Of a stretch of DNA of 64,000 nt, positions 50,033 to 58,108 are shown piece after piece. The DNA lies in assembly GCF_030766935.1 (NCBI RefSeq), contig NZ_JASERL010000002.1, positions 310,001 through 374,000 of the forward strand. The letters run 5' to 3'. This stretch comes from Streptomyces sp. KL109B. Lineage in GTDB: Bacteria; Actinomycetota; Actinomycetes; Streptomycetales; Streptomycetaceae. Within the stretch, counting starts at the first letter, position 1, and each line of letters opens with the position of its first letter. The position numbers and the translations under genes are program-made. Under the pieces are notes generated by a model. It saw only the letters and a program-made list of their open reading frames with translations. It made no database searches and was not told the DNA's origin.

Positions 50033-52844
50033 GTCGGTCCACCACCGTGACGAGCTGTTCCGAATCCCGGTCCTCTGCACGGGACTTGGGGGCCAGGCCG
50101 ACCTGCACCGCCGTCACCTTGTACTCCGGGCAGTTGGTCGCCCAGTCGGAGTTCTCGGTCGTCACCACGTTCGCGCCCGTCACCGGGTGGTGGAAGGTGG
50201 TGTAGACGACGCCGGGTGGCATCCGGTCGGAGATCTGCGCGTGCAGCGTCGTCGCGCCGACCCGGCTGGAGAGTGTGACCAGGTCGCCGTCGCTGATGCC
50301 GCGCTCCTCCGCGTCGTGCGGGTGCACTTCGAGGATGTCCTCGGGGTGCCAGGCGACGTTGCCGGTGCGGCGGGTCTGCGCGCCGACGTTGTACTGGCTG
50401 AGGATGCGGCCCGTGGTGAGGACGAGGGGGAAGCGGCGGGTGCTGCGTTCGTTGGTCGGTACGTAGGAGGTGACGACGAACTTGCCCTTGCCGCGGGTGA
50501 ATTCGTCCACGTGCATGGTCGGGGTGCCCTCGGGAAACTCCTCATTGCACGGCCACTGGATGGAGCCGAGCTTGTCGATGAGGTCGAAGGAGACACCCGC
50601 GAAGGTCGGGGTGACGGAGGCGATCTCGTCCATGATCTGCGAGGGGTGGTCGTAGTCCATGGCGTAGCCCATGGCGGTGGCGATCTCGCACACGATCTGC
50701 CACTCGTGCCTGCCGGACTTCGGCGGCATGACCGCCCGCACGCGGTTGACGCGCCGCTCGGCGTTGGTGAACGTACCGTCCTTCTCCAGGAAGGAGGCGC
50801 CCGGCAGGAAGACGTGCGCGAACTTCGCCGTCTCGTTGAGGAACAGGTCCTGGACGACGACCAGGTCCATGGATTCGAGGGCCGCCGTGACGTGTTGCAG
50901 GTTGGGGTCGGACTGGGCGATGTCCTCGCCGTGCACGAACAGGCCGCGGAACTCGCCGTCGATCGCCGCGTCGAACATGTTGGGGATGCGCAGGCCCGGC
51001 TCGGGCAGCAGCGCGGAGCCCCACAGGTTCTCGAAGACACCACGTACCGCGTCGTCGGAGATGTGCCGGTAGCCGGGGAGTTCGTGCGGGAAGGAGCCCA
51101 TGTCGCAGGAGCCCTGCACGTTGTTCTGGCCGCGCAGCGGGTTCACACCCACACCGTCGCGGCCGATGTTTCCGCAGGCCATCGCGAGGTTGGCCATTCC
51201 CATGACCATCGTCGAGCCCTGGCTGTGCTCGGTGACACCGAGGCCGTAGTAGATGGCTCCGTTGCCGGCGGTGGCGTACAGGCGTGCCGCGGCGCGCAGT
51301 TCGGACGCCGGTACGCCTGTGATGTCCTCGGTCGCCTCGGGGCTGTTCTCGGGGCGGGCCACGAACTCGGCCCACTCCTCGTAGCCCTCGCAGCGCGCCT
51401 CGACGAAGTTCTTGTCGGTGAGGCCCTCGGTGACGACGACGTGTGCCATGGCGTTGACGACGGCGACGTTCGTGCTGGGGCGGAGCTGGAGGTGGTGTTG
51501 CGCCTCGATGTGCGGGGAGCGGACGAGGTCGATGCGGCGCGGGTCGACGACGATCAGCTTGGCGCCCTCGCGAAGCCGCCGCTTCATCCGGGAGGCGAAG
51601 ACGGGATGGCCGTCGGTGGGGTTGGCGCCGATGACCACGATGACGTCGGCCTCGGCGACGGAGCGGAAGTCCTGGGTGCCGGCCGATTCGCCGAAGGTCT
51701 GCTTCAGCCCGTAACCGGTGGGTGAGTGGCAGACGCGGGCGCAGGTGTCGACGTTGTTGTTGCCGAAGGCGGCGCGGACCATCTTCTGGACGACGTACAC
51801 CTCTTCGTTCGTGCACCGGGAGGAGGAGATGGCGCCGATGGAGCCGGGGCCGTACGCGCCCTGGATCTCCCGCATCCGCCGGGCCACCGTGCCGATCGCC
51901 TCGTCCCACTCGACCTCGCGCCAGGGGTCGGTGATGGTGTCACGGACCATGGGCTTGAGCTTGCGGTCGGGGTGGGTGGCGTAGCCGAAGGCGAAGCGGC
52001 CCTTGACGCAGGAGTGGCCTTCGTTGGCGCCGCCGTCCTTGTACGGGACCATGCGGACGAGTTCGTCGCCACGCATCTCTGCCTTGAACGAGCAGCCGAC
52101 ACCGCAGTACGCACATGTCGTGACGACGGACCGGGTCGGCATCCCGAGATCAACTACCGACTTCTCCTGGAGAGTTGAGGTCGGGCACGCCTGTACGCAC
52201 GCGCCGCAGGACACGCACTCGGAGTCCATGAACGACTCCCCCGCGCCCGCCGACACCTTCGACTCGAAGCCGCGGCCCTCGATGGTGAGCGCGAACGTGC
52301 CCTGTGTCTCGTCGCAGGCACGCACACACCGCGAGCAGGCGATGCACTTGGACGGGTCGAAGTCGAAGTAGGGGTTGGAGGTGTCCTTCTCGGCGTCGAG
52401 GTGGCCCGCGCCCTCGTAGCCGTAGCGGACCTGGCGCAGGCCCACGACCCCTGCCATGTCCTGGAGTTCGCAGTCTCCGTTGGCGGGGCAGGTGAGGCAG
52501 TCGAGGGGGTGGTCGGAGATGTACAGCTCCATGACGCCCTGCCGGAGCTTGGCGACCTTCGGGGTCTGCGTCTTCACCGACATGCCGTCCGTGCACGGTG
52601 TCGTACAGGAGGCGGGGGTGCCGCGGCGGCCGTCGATCTCGACGACGCACAGCCGGCAGGAGCCGAACGCCTCCAGGCTGTCGGTGGCGCACAGCTTCGG
52701 CACGTCGATGCCGGCTTCGGCGGCGGCCCGCATGACGGAGGTGCCCTCGGGGACCGTCACCGGTTGTCCGTCGATCTCCACCGAGACCGTGGCCGCTCCG
52801 GGCCGTGCCGGAGTGCCGAAGTCGGGTTCCTTCATGAGTGTCAT
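50025..52844 (-). CDS. fdsA: NAD-dependent formate dehydrogenase, molybdenum catalytic alpha subunit
   Basis: A 939-residue protein that oxidises formate to CO2 at a bis-MGD molybdenum site. The N-terminal part carries NuoG-like clusters: [2Fe-2S] (GSCRLCVVE), His-Cys [4Fe-4S] (HPLDCLTCPANGDC) and two more [4Fe-4S] (CIACSRCVRAC, CVSCGACVQAC). Next come the catalytic-domain cluster (CAYCGVGCSF) and the Mo ligand C372 in CARVCHSPT, cysteine rather than selenocysteine. The C-terminal MGD domain includes GRILSQYNVGAQTRR. The ATG at 52844 overlaps the fdsB stop by four bases. In this cluster it consumes formate released from formyl-CoA by Frc. Confidence 0.95.
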   Translation of the reverse strand: MTLMKEPDFGTPARPGAATVSVEIDGQPVTVPEGTSVMRAAAEAGIDVPKLCATDSLEAFGSCRLCVVEIDGRRGTPASCTTPCTDGMSVKTQTPKVAKLRQGVMELYISDHPLDCLTCPANGDCELQDMAGVVGLRQVRYGYEGAGHLDAEKDTSNPYFDFDPSKCIACSRCVRACDETQGTFALTIEGRGFESKVSAGAGESFMDSECVSCGACVQACPTSTLQEKSVVDLGMPTRSVVTTCAYCGVGCSFKAEMRGDELVRMVPYKDGGANEGHSCVKGRFAFGYATHPDRKLKPMVRDTITDPWREVEWDEAIGTVARRMREIQGAYGPGSIGAISSSRCTNEEVYVVQKMVRAAFGNNNVDTCARVCHSPTGYGLKQTFGESAGTQDFRSVAEADVIVVIGANPTDGHPVFASRMKRRLREGAKLIVVDPRRIDLVRSPHIEAQHHLQLRPSTNVAVVNAMAHVVVTEGLTDKNFVEARCEGYEEWAEFVARPENSPEATEDITGVPASELRAAARLYATAGNGAIYYGLGVTEHSQGSTMVMGMANLAMACGNIGRDGVGVNPLRGQNNVQGSCDMGSFPHELPGYRHISDDAVRGVFENLWGSALLPEPGLRIPNMFDAAIDGEFRGLFVHGEDIAQSDPNLQHVTAALESMDLVVVQDLFLNETAKFAHVFLPGASFLEKDGTFTNAERRVNRVRAVMPPKSGRHEWQIVCEIATAMGYAMDYDHPSQIMDEIASVTPTFAGVSFDLIDKLGSIQWPCNEEFPEGTPTMHVDEFTRGKGKFVVTSYVPTNERSTRRFPLVLTTGRILSQYNVGAQTRRTGNVAWHPEDILEVHPHDAEERGISDGDLVTLSSRVGATTLHAQISDRMPPGVVYTTFHHPVTGANVVTTENSDWATNCPEYKVTAVQVGLAPKSRAEDRDSEQLVTVVDRHG

Positions 52845-54496
52845 GCCTGGCCCTCCGCTCGTGTCTGCCGGGTGCCGGCCGGTCGTACGGGGTGGATCTC
52901 CAGGAGCCGACGGTCGCCGCGGTCGACGAAGTCGTCGGCGAAGTGCGCGAGCGCGCTGCGTACGGGCATCGGGGTCAGGCCGCCCATGGCACACAGTGAA
53001 CCATCGGTCATCAGCTCGCACAGGTCCTCTAGCAGCGCCAGATTCTCGTCGCGGTGCTCACCTGCCACGATCCGGTCGATGACCTCGACGCCACGCACCG
53101 AACCGACGCGGCAGGGTGTGCACTTGCCGCAGGACTCCTCGGCGCAGAACTCCATCGCGAAGCGGGCCTGCGCCGCCATGTCGACGGTGTCGTCGAAGAC
53201 GACGACGCCGCCGTGCCCGAGCATCGCCCCGGCCTCGGCGAGCGCCTCGTAGTCCATTGGCACGTCGAAACCCGACTCCGGGAGGTACGCGCCGAGGGGC
53301 CCGCCCACCTGCACGGCGCGCGCGGGACGCCCGCTCAGGGTGCCGCCGCCGTAGTCCTCGATCAGTTCGCGCAGCGTGATGCCGAAGGCGGTCTCGACGA
53401 TGCCGCCGCGCTTGATGTTCCCGGCGAGCTGGAAGACCTGGGTGCCGCGGGAGCGGCCGACGCCGAGGTCCTGGTAGGCCTTGGCGCCGTCGGCGAGCAC
53501 GACGGGGACGGTGGTGAGGGTGAGGACGTTGTTGACGACGGTCGGCTTGCCGAAGAGGCCCTCGACTGCGGGGATGGGTGGCTTGGCACGCACCATGCCG
53601 CGCTTGCCCTCCAGGCTCTCCAGCATGGAGGTCTCCTCGCCGCAGATGTACGCGCCCGCGCCGACGCGGATGTGCAGGTCGAAGTCGAGGGTCGAGCCGA
53701 GGATGCCGGCGCCGAGCCAGCCGTGCGCTCGCGCGATGTCGATGGCGGCGGTCATGGTGGCGATGGCGTCGGGGTACTCGGAGCGGATGTAGAGGTAGCC
53801 CTCGCGGGCGCCGACGGCGTGGGCGGCGATCGTCATGCCCTCGATGAGCAGGAACGGGTCGCCCTCCATGACCATGCGGTCGGCGAAGGTGCCGCTGTCG
53901 CCCTCGTCGGCGTTGCAGCAGATGAACTTGAGGCCGTCGGGCCCGGGGTCGGTGTCGAGGACCGTCTTCCACTTGATGCCGGCCGGGAAGCCCGCGCCGC
54001 CGCGCCCGCGCAGGCCGGAGTCCGTGACCTCCGTGACGACGTCGGCGGGTGTCATCTCCAGGGCGGCGCGCAGCCCTTGGAGCCCGCCGTGCGCCTCGTA
54101 GTCCTCGGGCGAGAGCGGGTCGGTGACGCCGACGCGGGCGAAGGTGACGCGGTTCTGCCTGCGCAGCCATGGGAGTTCGTCGACGGGGCCGAGGCGCAGG
54201 GGGTGGTCGGCGCCGTCGAGCATGCCGGATGCGAGCAGGTCGGGTACGTCGTCGGGGGTGACGGGGCCGTAGCCGATGCGGCCCTCGGGGGTCACGACCT
54301 CGACGAGGGGTTCGAGCCAGAGCAGCCCGCGCGAGCCGTTGCGGACGATGTCGATGCCGATCTCGCTATCGATGGCGGCCAGTTGGATTCGCTGAGCGAT
54401 CTCGTCGGCGCCGACGGAGCGGGCCGACGCGTCGCGCGGGACGTACACGGTCGTCATGGTCTGGGTCTGGGTCTGCGTCACTTTCGGGGAAGTCAC
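52841..54496 (-). CDS. fdsB: NAD-dependent formate dehydrogenase beta subunit (NuoF-like, FMN/NAD+ site)
   Basis: The 551-residue product has an N-terminal thioredoxin-like part, the NADH/FMN region GLRGRGGAGFPAGIKWK, CNADEGDSGTF, YICGEETSMLESLEGKRG, and a C-terminal [4Fe-4S] site ESCGKCTPCRVG. It passes electrons from FdsA to NAD+. The GTG at 54496 lies three bases after the fdsG stop; the first residues (TQTQTQT) come from a short CAGACC repeat, and a Met at codon 14 (54457) is an alternative start though without an RBS. Confidence 0.93.
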   Translation of the reverse strand: MTSPKVTQTQTQTMTTVYVPRDASARSVGADEIAQRIQLAAIDSEIGIDIVRNGSRGLLWLEPLVEVVTPEGRIGYGPVTPDDVPDLLASGMLDGADHPLRLGPVDELPWLRRQNRVTFARVGVTDPLSPEDYEAHGGLQGLRAALEMTPADVVTEVTDSGLRGRGGAGFPAGIKWKTVLDTDPGPDGLKFICCNADEGDSGTFADRMVMEGDPFLLIEGMTIAAHAVGAREGYLYIRSEYPDAIATMTAAIDIARAHGWLGAGILGSTLDFDLHIRVGAGAYICGEETSMLESLEGKRGMVRAKPPIPAVEGLFGKPTVVNNVLTLTTVPVVLADGAKAYQDLGVGRSRGTQVFQLAGNIKRGGIVETAFGITLRELIEDYGGGTLSGRPARAVQVGGPLGAYLPESGFDVPMDYEALAEAGAMLGHGGVVVFDDTVDMAAQARFAMEFCAEESCGKCTPCRVGSVRGVEVIDRIVAGEHRDENLALLEDLCELMTDGSLCAMGGLTPMPVRSALAHFADDFVDRGDRRLLEIHPVRPAGTRQTRAEGQA

Positions 54497-54499
54497 CTC

Positions 54500-54973
54500 T
54501 CACACCGTCCCGTTGAGGATCGCGCCGAGCCGGGCCGGGGTCACGCGGCCGTGCAGCCGCCCGTCGGCCTCCACCGAGGGGCCGAGCGCGCAGTTGCCGA
54601 GGCAGAAGACCTGGTCGACGGTGACACCGCCGTCCGCACTGGTCTCGCCGAGCGTCAGGCCCGACTCCCTTACGTAGTTCAACAGGCCCTCGGCACCCAG
54701 GGCTTGGCAGGCTTCGGCGCGGCAGATGCGGACGGTGGAGCGGCCCGCGGGCTCGCGCCGGAAGTCGTGGTAGAAGGTCACCACCCCGTGCACATCGGCC
54801 CGCGAGAGGTTGAACTCGTCGGCGAGGACGGGGATCGCCTCCTGCGGTACGCACCCCAACTCGGCCTGTACGGCATGGAGTACGGGCAACAGGGCGCCGC
54901 GCTCGCCACGGCGCGCGGACGCCGCCCTCCTGACCACGCTCTCGACCGACACGTCCGTCCCGCTGGTCGTCAT
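54500..54973 (-). CDS. fdsG: NAD-dependent formate dehydrogenase gamma subunit (NuoE-like)
   Basis: A 157-residue thioredoxin-fold [2Fe-2S] protein with cluster ligands in CRAEAC (C-x4-C) and CLGNC (C-x3-C) and the typical helical start (LLPVLHAVQAELGCVPQEAI). First gene of the fds operon (G, B, A, D order). The ATG at 54973 has GGAG five bases upstream; the frame beyond it runs through the operator at 55036-55053 and is not coding. Confidence 0.93.
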   Translation of the reverse strand: MTTSGTDVSVESVVRRAASARRGERGALLPVLHAVQAELGCVPQEAIPVLADEFNLSRADVHGVVTFYHDFRREPAGRSTVRICRAEACQALGAEGLLNYVRESGLTLGETSADGGVTVDQVFCLGNCALGPSVEADGRLHGRVTPARLGAILNGTV

Positions 54974-55035
54974 GATCGCTCCGCCTTCCCTCATGCGGGT
55001 CTCCGGCGCGGGTGCGGGAGACCCCAGCACTACCC

Positions 55036-55053
55036 CATACAGACTTCTGTATA
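55036..55053. promoter_or_regulatory. CTGTAT-type inverted repeat upstream of fdsG
   Basis: ATACAG-ACTT-CTGTAT lies 63 bp before the fdsG start, within the 155-bp gap after the acyl-CoA dehydrogenase-like gene. The half-site matches those before frc-1, frc-2 and gntR, although the spacer here is shorter (4 versus about 10 bp between ATACAG and CTGTAT). Binding by the neighbouring GntR-FCD protein is inferred. Confidence 0.5.
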
Positions 55054-55128
55054 CGAAAGCCCGGTGTAAAGAAGCGGGACGAAATCGAGCGGGGTCGATC
55101 GCCCGACTTCCGTACACCGGGCGGTCCT

Positions 55129-55875
55129 TCACGAGGCCACGAGCACCGGCTCGGGCCCTCGTTCCAGCGCGTCCCCCAGTTCGGCCCACCACGGCAGCAC
55201 GGTGTTCCGCAGCAGCTCATCGCCGCTCCCGTCCACCCCGAGCAGCGCCGACGCGGGTACGCGCACGGGGTCGGCGCAGACCGTCGAGGTGGCGCTGCCA
55301 CTCGGGCCCGAGCCGGCCGTACGGGCCGGGACGTACAGGTCGGGGGCGTGTGCCGGGACGAGCCACAGGCTCCGCGCGTCGGGCCCGACCCCGGCCCCGC
55401 CTTCGTACGGGCGCGTCGACCACACATAGCTGTCGGCCTCCCCCGCCGAGACGACCTGTCGCTTGCGGCCGCGCAGGGCGACGACCTCGCCGGTGCGGCG
55501 CGCCGTGGACTCCGGCCCGCCGCCCTCCTCCAGGGCCAGCGAGCACAGGTGCCGCCCGGCGGCGATCTCGGCACGCACCCACGGTCCCCCGTACGCCTCG
55601 ACGACGGCGACTGCCGCGTAGTGCGAGCGGAGCACGGCGGCGACGGCGGGGCAGACCCGTGCGACCCGCTCGACGACATCGGCGGCCTCGGACAACCCCC
55701 GTCCGCCACCGCCGAGTTCGGGCGCGCCGGTGAGCCCGAGCAGGCCCGCGCGGCCGAGCGCGGTGACGCCGGACCGGGGGAACTTCCCCTGCCGGTACGC
55801 CGGTTCACCGCCGCTCGCGACGGCGCCGGTCAGGACGTGGGCGAGTGCGGCGCGGTACGGCCCGGCGCCGCCCAT
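55129..55875 (-). CDS. Truncated acyl-CoA dehydrogenase-like protein
   Basis: A 248-residue protein, against about 380-400 for the family. The N-terminal helical part (LLGLTGAPELGGGGRGLSE, VCPAVAAVLRSHYAA) and the middle beta-domain (LCSLALEEGGG, GRKRQVVSAGEADSYVWSTR, VRVPASALLGVDGSGDELL) are recognisable. The C-terminal four-helix domain that completes the FAD site and tetramer is missing: the frame ends shortly after the beta-domain. Its ATG abuts the frc-1 stop without a gap, so the two are one transcription unit. It could be a decayed gene or a specialised short form. Confidence 0.65.
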   Translation of the reverse strand: MGGAGPYRAALAHVLTGAVASGGEPAYRQGKFPRSGVTALGRAGLLGLTGAPELGGGGRGLSEAADVVERVARVCPAVAAVLRSHYAAVAVVEAYGGPWVRAEIAAGRHLCSLALEEGGGPESTARRTGEVVALRGRKRQVVSAGEADSYVWSTRPYEGGAGVGPDARSLWLVPAHAPDLYVPARTAGSGPSGSATSTVCADPVRVPASALLGVDGSGDELLRNTVLPWWAELGDALERGPEPVLVAS

Positions 55876-57105
55876 TCAGATGACGCCCTGTTCGGCAAGC
55901 TGCGCCAACTCGGCTTTGTCCAGGCCGAGTTCATCGGCGTAGATGGCGGTGTTGTGTTCGCCGAGGAGTGGGGAGCCGGAGATGGTGGTCGGCGAGTCGG
56001 AGAGCTTGAGCGGGTTGCCGACCGTCGTGTACGAGCCCCGTCCGGGGTGCGGCACTTCGACGACCATGTCATTGGCCACCAGCGACGCGTCCTCGATGAT
56101 CTCCTTGGTGGAGAGGATCGGGCCGCAGGGGATGTTGTGGGCGTTGAGCCTGTCCAGGACCTCCCACTTGGGGAGCGTCGACGACCACTCCTCGATGAGC
56201 TGGAACATCTTGTTCAGCTTCGGCAGGCGCGCCTCGGGTGTCGACCACTCCGGGTCGTCCGCCATCTCCGGCCGCCCGATCAGCTCGGCCAGCGGCTTCC
56301 AGCCGACCGGCTGCACGATGACGTACACGTAGTCGTTGGGCCCGCCGAGCGCGCACTTCACGGCCCAGCCGGGCTGGCCGCCGCCGGACGCGTTGCCGGA
56401 ACGGGGCACCTCGTCGCCGAAGTCCTCGTTCGGATACTCGGCCAACGGGCCGTGGGTGAGGCGCTGTTGGTCGCGCAGCTTCACTCGGCAGAGGTTGAGC
56501 ACGGCGTGCTGCATCGCCACATTCACGCGCTGCCCGCGCCCCGTCCGCTCACGCTGCAAGAGGGCGGCGAGGATGCCGGCGACGGTGTGGACGCCGGTGC
56601 CGGAGTCCCCGATCTGCGCGCCCGTGGCCGTCGGCGGGCCGTCCTCGAAGCCCGTGGTGGCCATCGAGCCGCCCATGGCCTGGGCCACCACCTCGTACGC
56701 CTTGAAGTTGGTGTACGGGCCGTCGCCGAAGCCCTTGATGGAGGCGTAGATGATGCGTGGGTTGATCTCCTGGATGCGCTCCCAGGTGAAGCCCATCCGG
56801 TCGACGGCGCCGGGGCCGAAGTTCTCGACCATGACGTCCGAGCGGCGGATCAGCTCCGTGAGGATCTCCTTGCCGCGCTCCGTCTTGGTGTTCAGGGTGA
56901 TGCTCCGCTTGTTGGAGTTGAGCATCGTGAAGTAGAGGGAGTCGACGTCCGGGATGTCACGCAGCTGCTTGCGTGTGATGTCACCGGTCGGCGCCTCCAG
57001 TTTGACGACGTCCGCACCCAGCCACGCCAGCAACTGCGTAGCGGACGGACCCGACTGAACGTGTGTCATGTCGAGGACGCGTATGCCCTCAAGAGCCTTG
57101 GTCAT
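55876..57105 (-). CDS. frc: Formyl-CoA:oxalate CoA-transferase, copy 1
   Basis: A 409-residue class III CoA-transferase that moves CoA from formyl-CoA (or another donor) to oxalate. Visible are the N-terminal Rossmann region ([25 protein letters not shown]), the catalytic Asp in [10 protein letters not shown] and the Gly loop [13 protein letters not shown], both diagnostic of Frc. The ATG at 57105 with GGGG eight bases upstream is preferred over a GTG nine bases before it. It is closely similar to the second copy at 62021-63250. An operator-like palindrome lies 34 bp upstream. It forms a unit with the truncated acyl-CoA dehydrogenase-like gene. Confidence 0.94.
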   Translation of the reverse strand: MTKALEGIRVLDMTHVQSGPSATQLLAWLGADVVKLEAPTGDITRKQLRDIPDVDSLYFTMLNSNKRSITLNTKTERGKEILTELIRRSDVMVENFGPGAVDRMGFTWERIQEINPRIIYASIKGFGDGPYTNFKAYEVVAQAMGGSMATTGFEDGPPTATGAQIGDSGTGVHTVAGILAALLQRERTGRGQRVNVAMQHAVLNLCRVKLRDQQRLTHGPLAEYPNEDFGDEVPRSGNASGGGQPGWAVKCALGGPNDYVYVIVQPVGWKPLAELIGRPEMADDPEWSTPEARLPKLNKMFQLIEEWSSTLPKWEVLDRLNAHNIPCGPILSTKEIIEDASLVANDMVVEVPHPGRGSYTTVGNPLKLSDSPTTISGSPLLGEHNTAIYADELGLDKAELAQLAEQGVI

Positions 57106-57138
57106 GGTCAACACCCCACGTCTCGTTGGCTACTTCTT

Positions 57139-57162
57139 CATACAGTATTCGTCGACTGTATG
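57139..57162. promoter_or_regulatory. Palindromic operator before frc copy 1
   Basis: CATACAGT-N8-ACTGTATG, an exact 8-8-8 inverted repeat, 34 bp before the frc-1 start. It is nearly identical, including flanks (TTC on the left, CAAT on the right), to the site at 61920-61943. The GntR-FCD gene sits immediately upstream on the same strand. Confidence 0.7.
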
Positions 57163-57206
57163 CAATAACCGGCGAGACTCCGGCCATTGCTCGGCAACGG
57201 CCGGAG

Positions 57207-57884
57207 CTACTTCGCCTGTTGGTGGTACGACCTGCGCGTGTGCTCGGTGTGGGCGCGCATGACCGCGGCGGCCCGCACCTCGTCGTGGTCGGCGAGCGCG
57301 GCGATCAACTCCCGGTGCTCCGCCCAGGACTGGTGGCCGCGCTGGCGCGCCACGGGCGTGTAGTACCAACGCACCCGGCGGTCGACCTGCGCTGCCAGTT
57401 CGGCGAGTACCTCGTTGGCGGCCAACTCCATGACGGTGCCGTGCAGTTGCGCGTTGAGGGCCACGGCCGCCTCCACGTCGTCGGCCGCGACCGCCCGCTC
57501 CCCCGCCTCGCACAGCTCCTCAAGAGCCGCGACGGCCGCGGCGTTCGCGCGCGTGGCGGCGAGCCGCACCGCCTCGGTCTCCAGGAGTTGACGCACGGTC
57601 AGCAGCTGGTCCGCCTCGTCCTCGGTCGGCTCGTGCACGAACGCGCCCTGTGCGGGCCGCAGATCGACCCACCCCTCGGTGCTCAGCCGTTGCAGCGCCT
57701 CACGCACGGGCTGCCGTGAAACGCCCAACTGGGCGGCGAGTTCGGTCTCGACGAGGTGCGCGCCGGGCGGCAGGGTGCGGGTGATGATCAGGTCGAGCAG
57801 CGCTCCGTAGACCCGCTCGCGCAGCGGTCCCGGGCGGTCCAGCTTGGGCACAGTTCCCTGCGGCAGTCCTGCGGTCGGCAACAT
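57207..57884 (-). CDS. GntR-family regulator, FCD subfamily, probable controller of the oxalate/formate genes
   Basis: The 225-residue product has a winged helix (about 17-85: LRERVYGALLDLIITRTLPPGAHLVE, LGVSRQPVREALQRLSTEGW) and an FCD domain (about 90-220: VRQLLETEAVRLAATRAN, HGTVMELAANEVL, WAEHRELIAALADHD). FCD proteins bind organic acids or acyl-CoA-like ligands through a metal held by Asp and His. The ATG at 57884 follows AAGGGG. A half-site (CTGTACACAA) 66 bp upstream suggests autoregulation, and full sites lie before frc-1, between sucC and frc-2 and before fdsG. Confidence 0.9.
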   Translation of the reverse strand: MLPTAGLPQGTVPKLDRPGPLRERVYGALLDLIITRTLPPGAHLVETELAAQLGVSRQPVREALQRLSTEGWVDLRPAQGAFVHEPTEDEADQLLTVRQLLETEAVRLAATRANAAAVAALEELCEAGERAVAADDVEAAVALNAQLHGTVMELAANEVLAELAAQVDRRVRWYYTPVARQRGHQSWAEHRELIAALADHDEVRAAAVMRAHTEHTRRSYHQQAK

Positions 57885-57949
57885 CCCGGCCCCTTCCCCC
57901 AGTACGTGCGGTAGGTGTTGTCCTAGTCCTTGCCGAGGCCAATTCCAGG

Positions 57950-57960
57950 CTGTACACAAT
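57950..57960. promoter_or_regulatory. Operator half-site upstream of the GntR-FCD gene
   Basis: CTGTACACAAT resembles the CTGTATGCAAT half-site found before both frc genes. Its partner half is degenerate. The rest of the 224-bp gap (57885-58108) shows no gene. Confidence 0.35.
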
Positions 57961-58108
57961 ATCCCGTCGACACATCGTGTGCGCGGGGCGGGCGGAAACT
58001 CGCCCCGCGGCACGGCGGCGGGGTCCACGAGCGGCGGGGAGCGCCCCCTGCGCCGCGAGGGACCCCGCCGCAGCTGCGTCAGCGGCCGGCCGGGGCGCGC
58101 GCCGGAGT

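Noticed and set aside
50025..52844. Selenocysteine formate dehydrogenase
   Set aside because: The molybdenum ligand codon at the CARVCHSP motif is TGC (Cys), and no in-frame TGA interrupts the gene.
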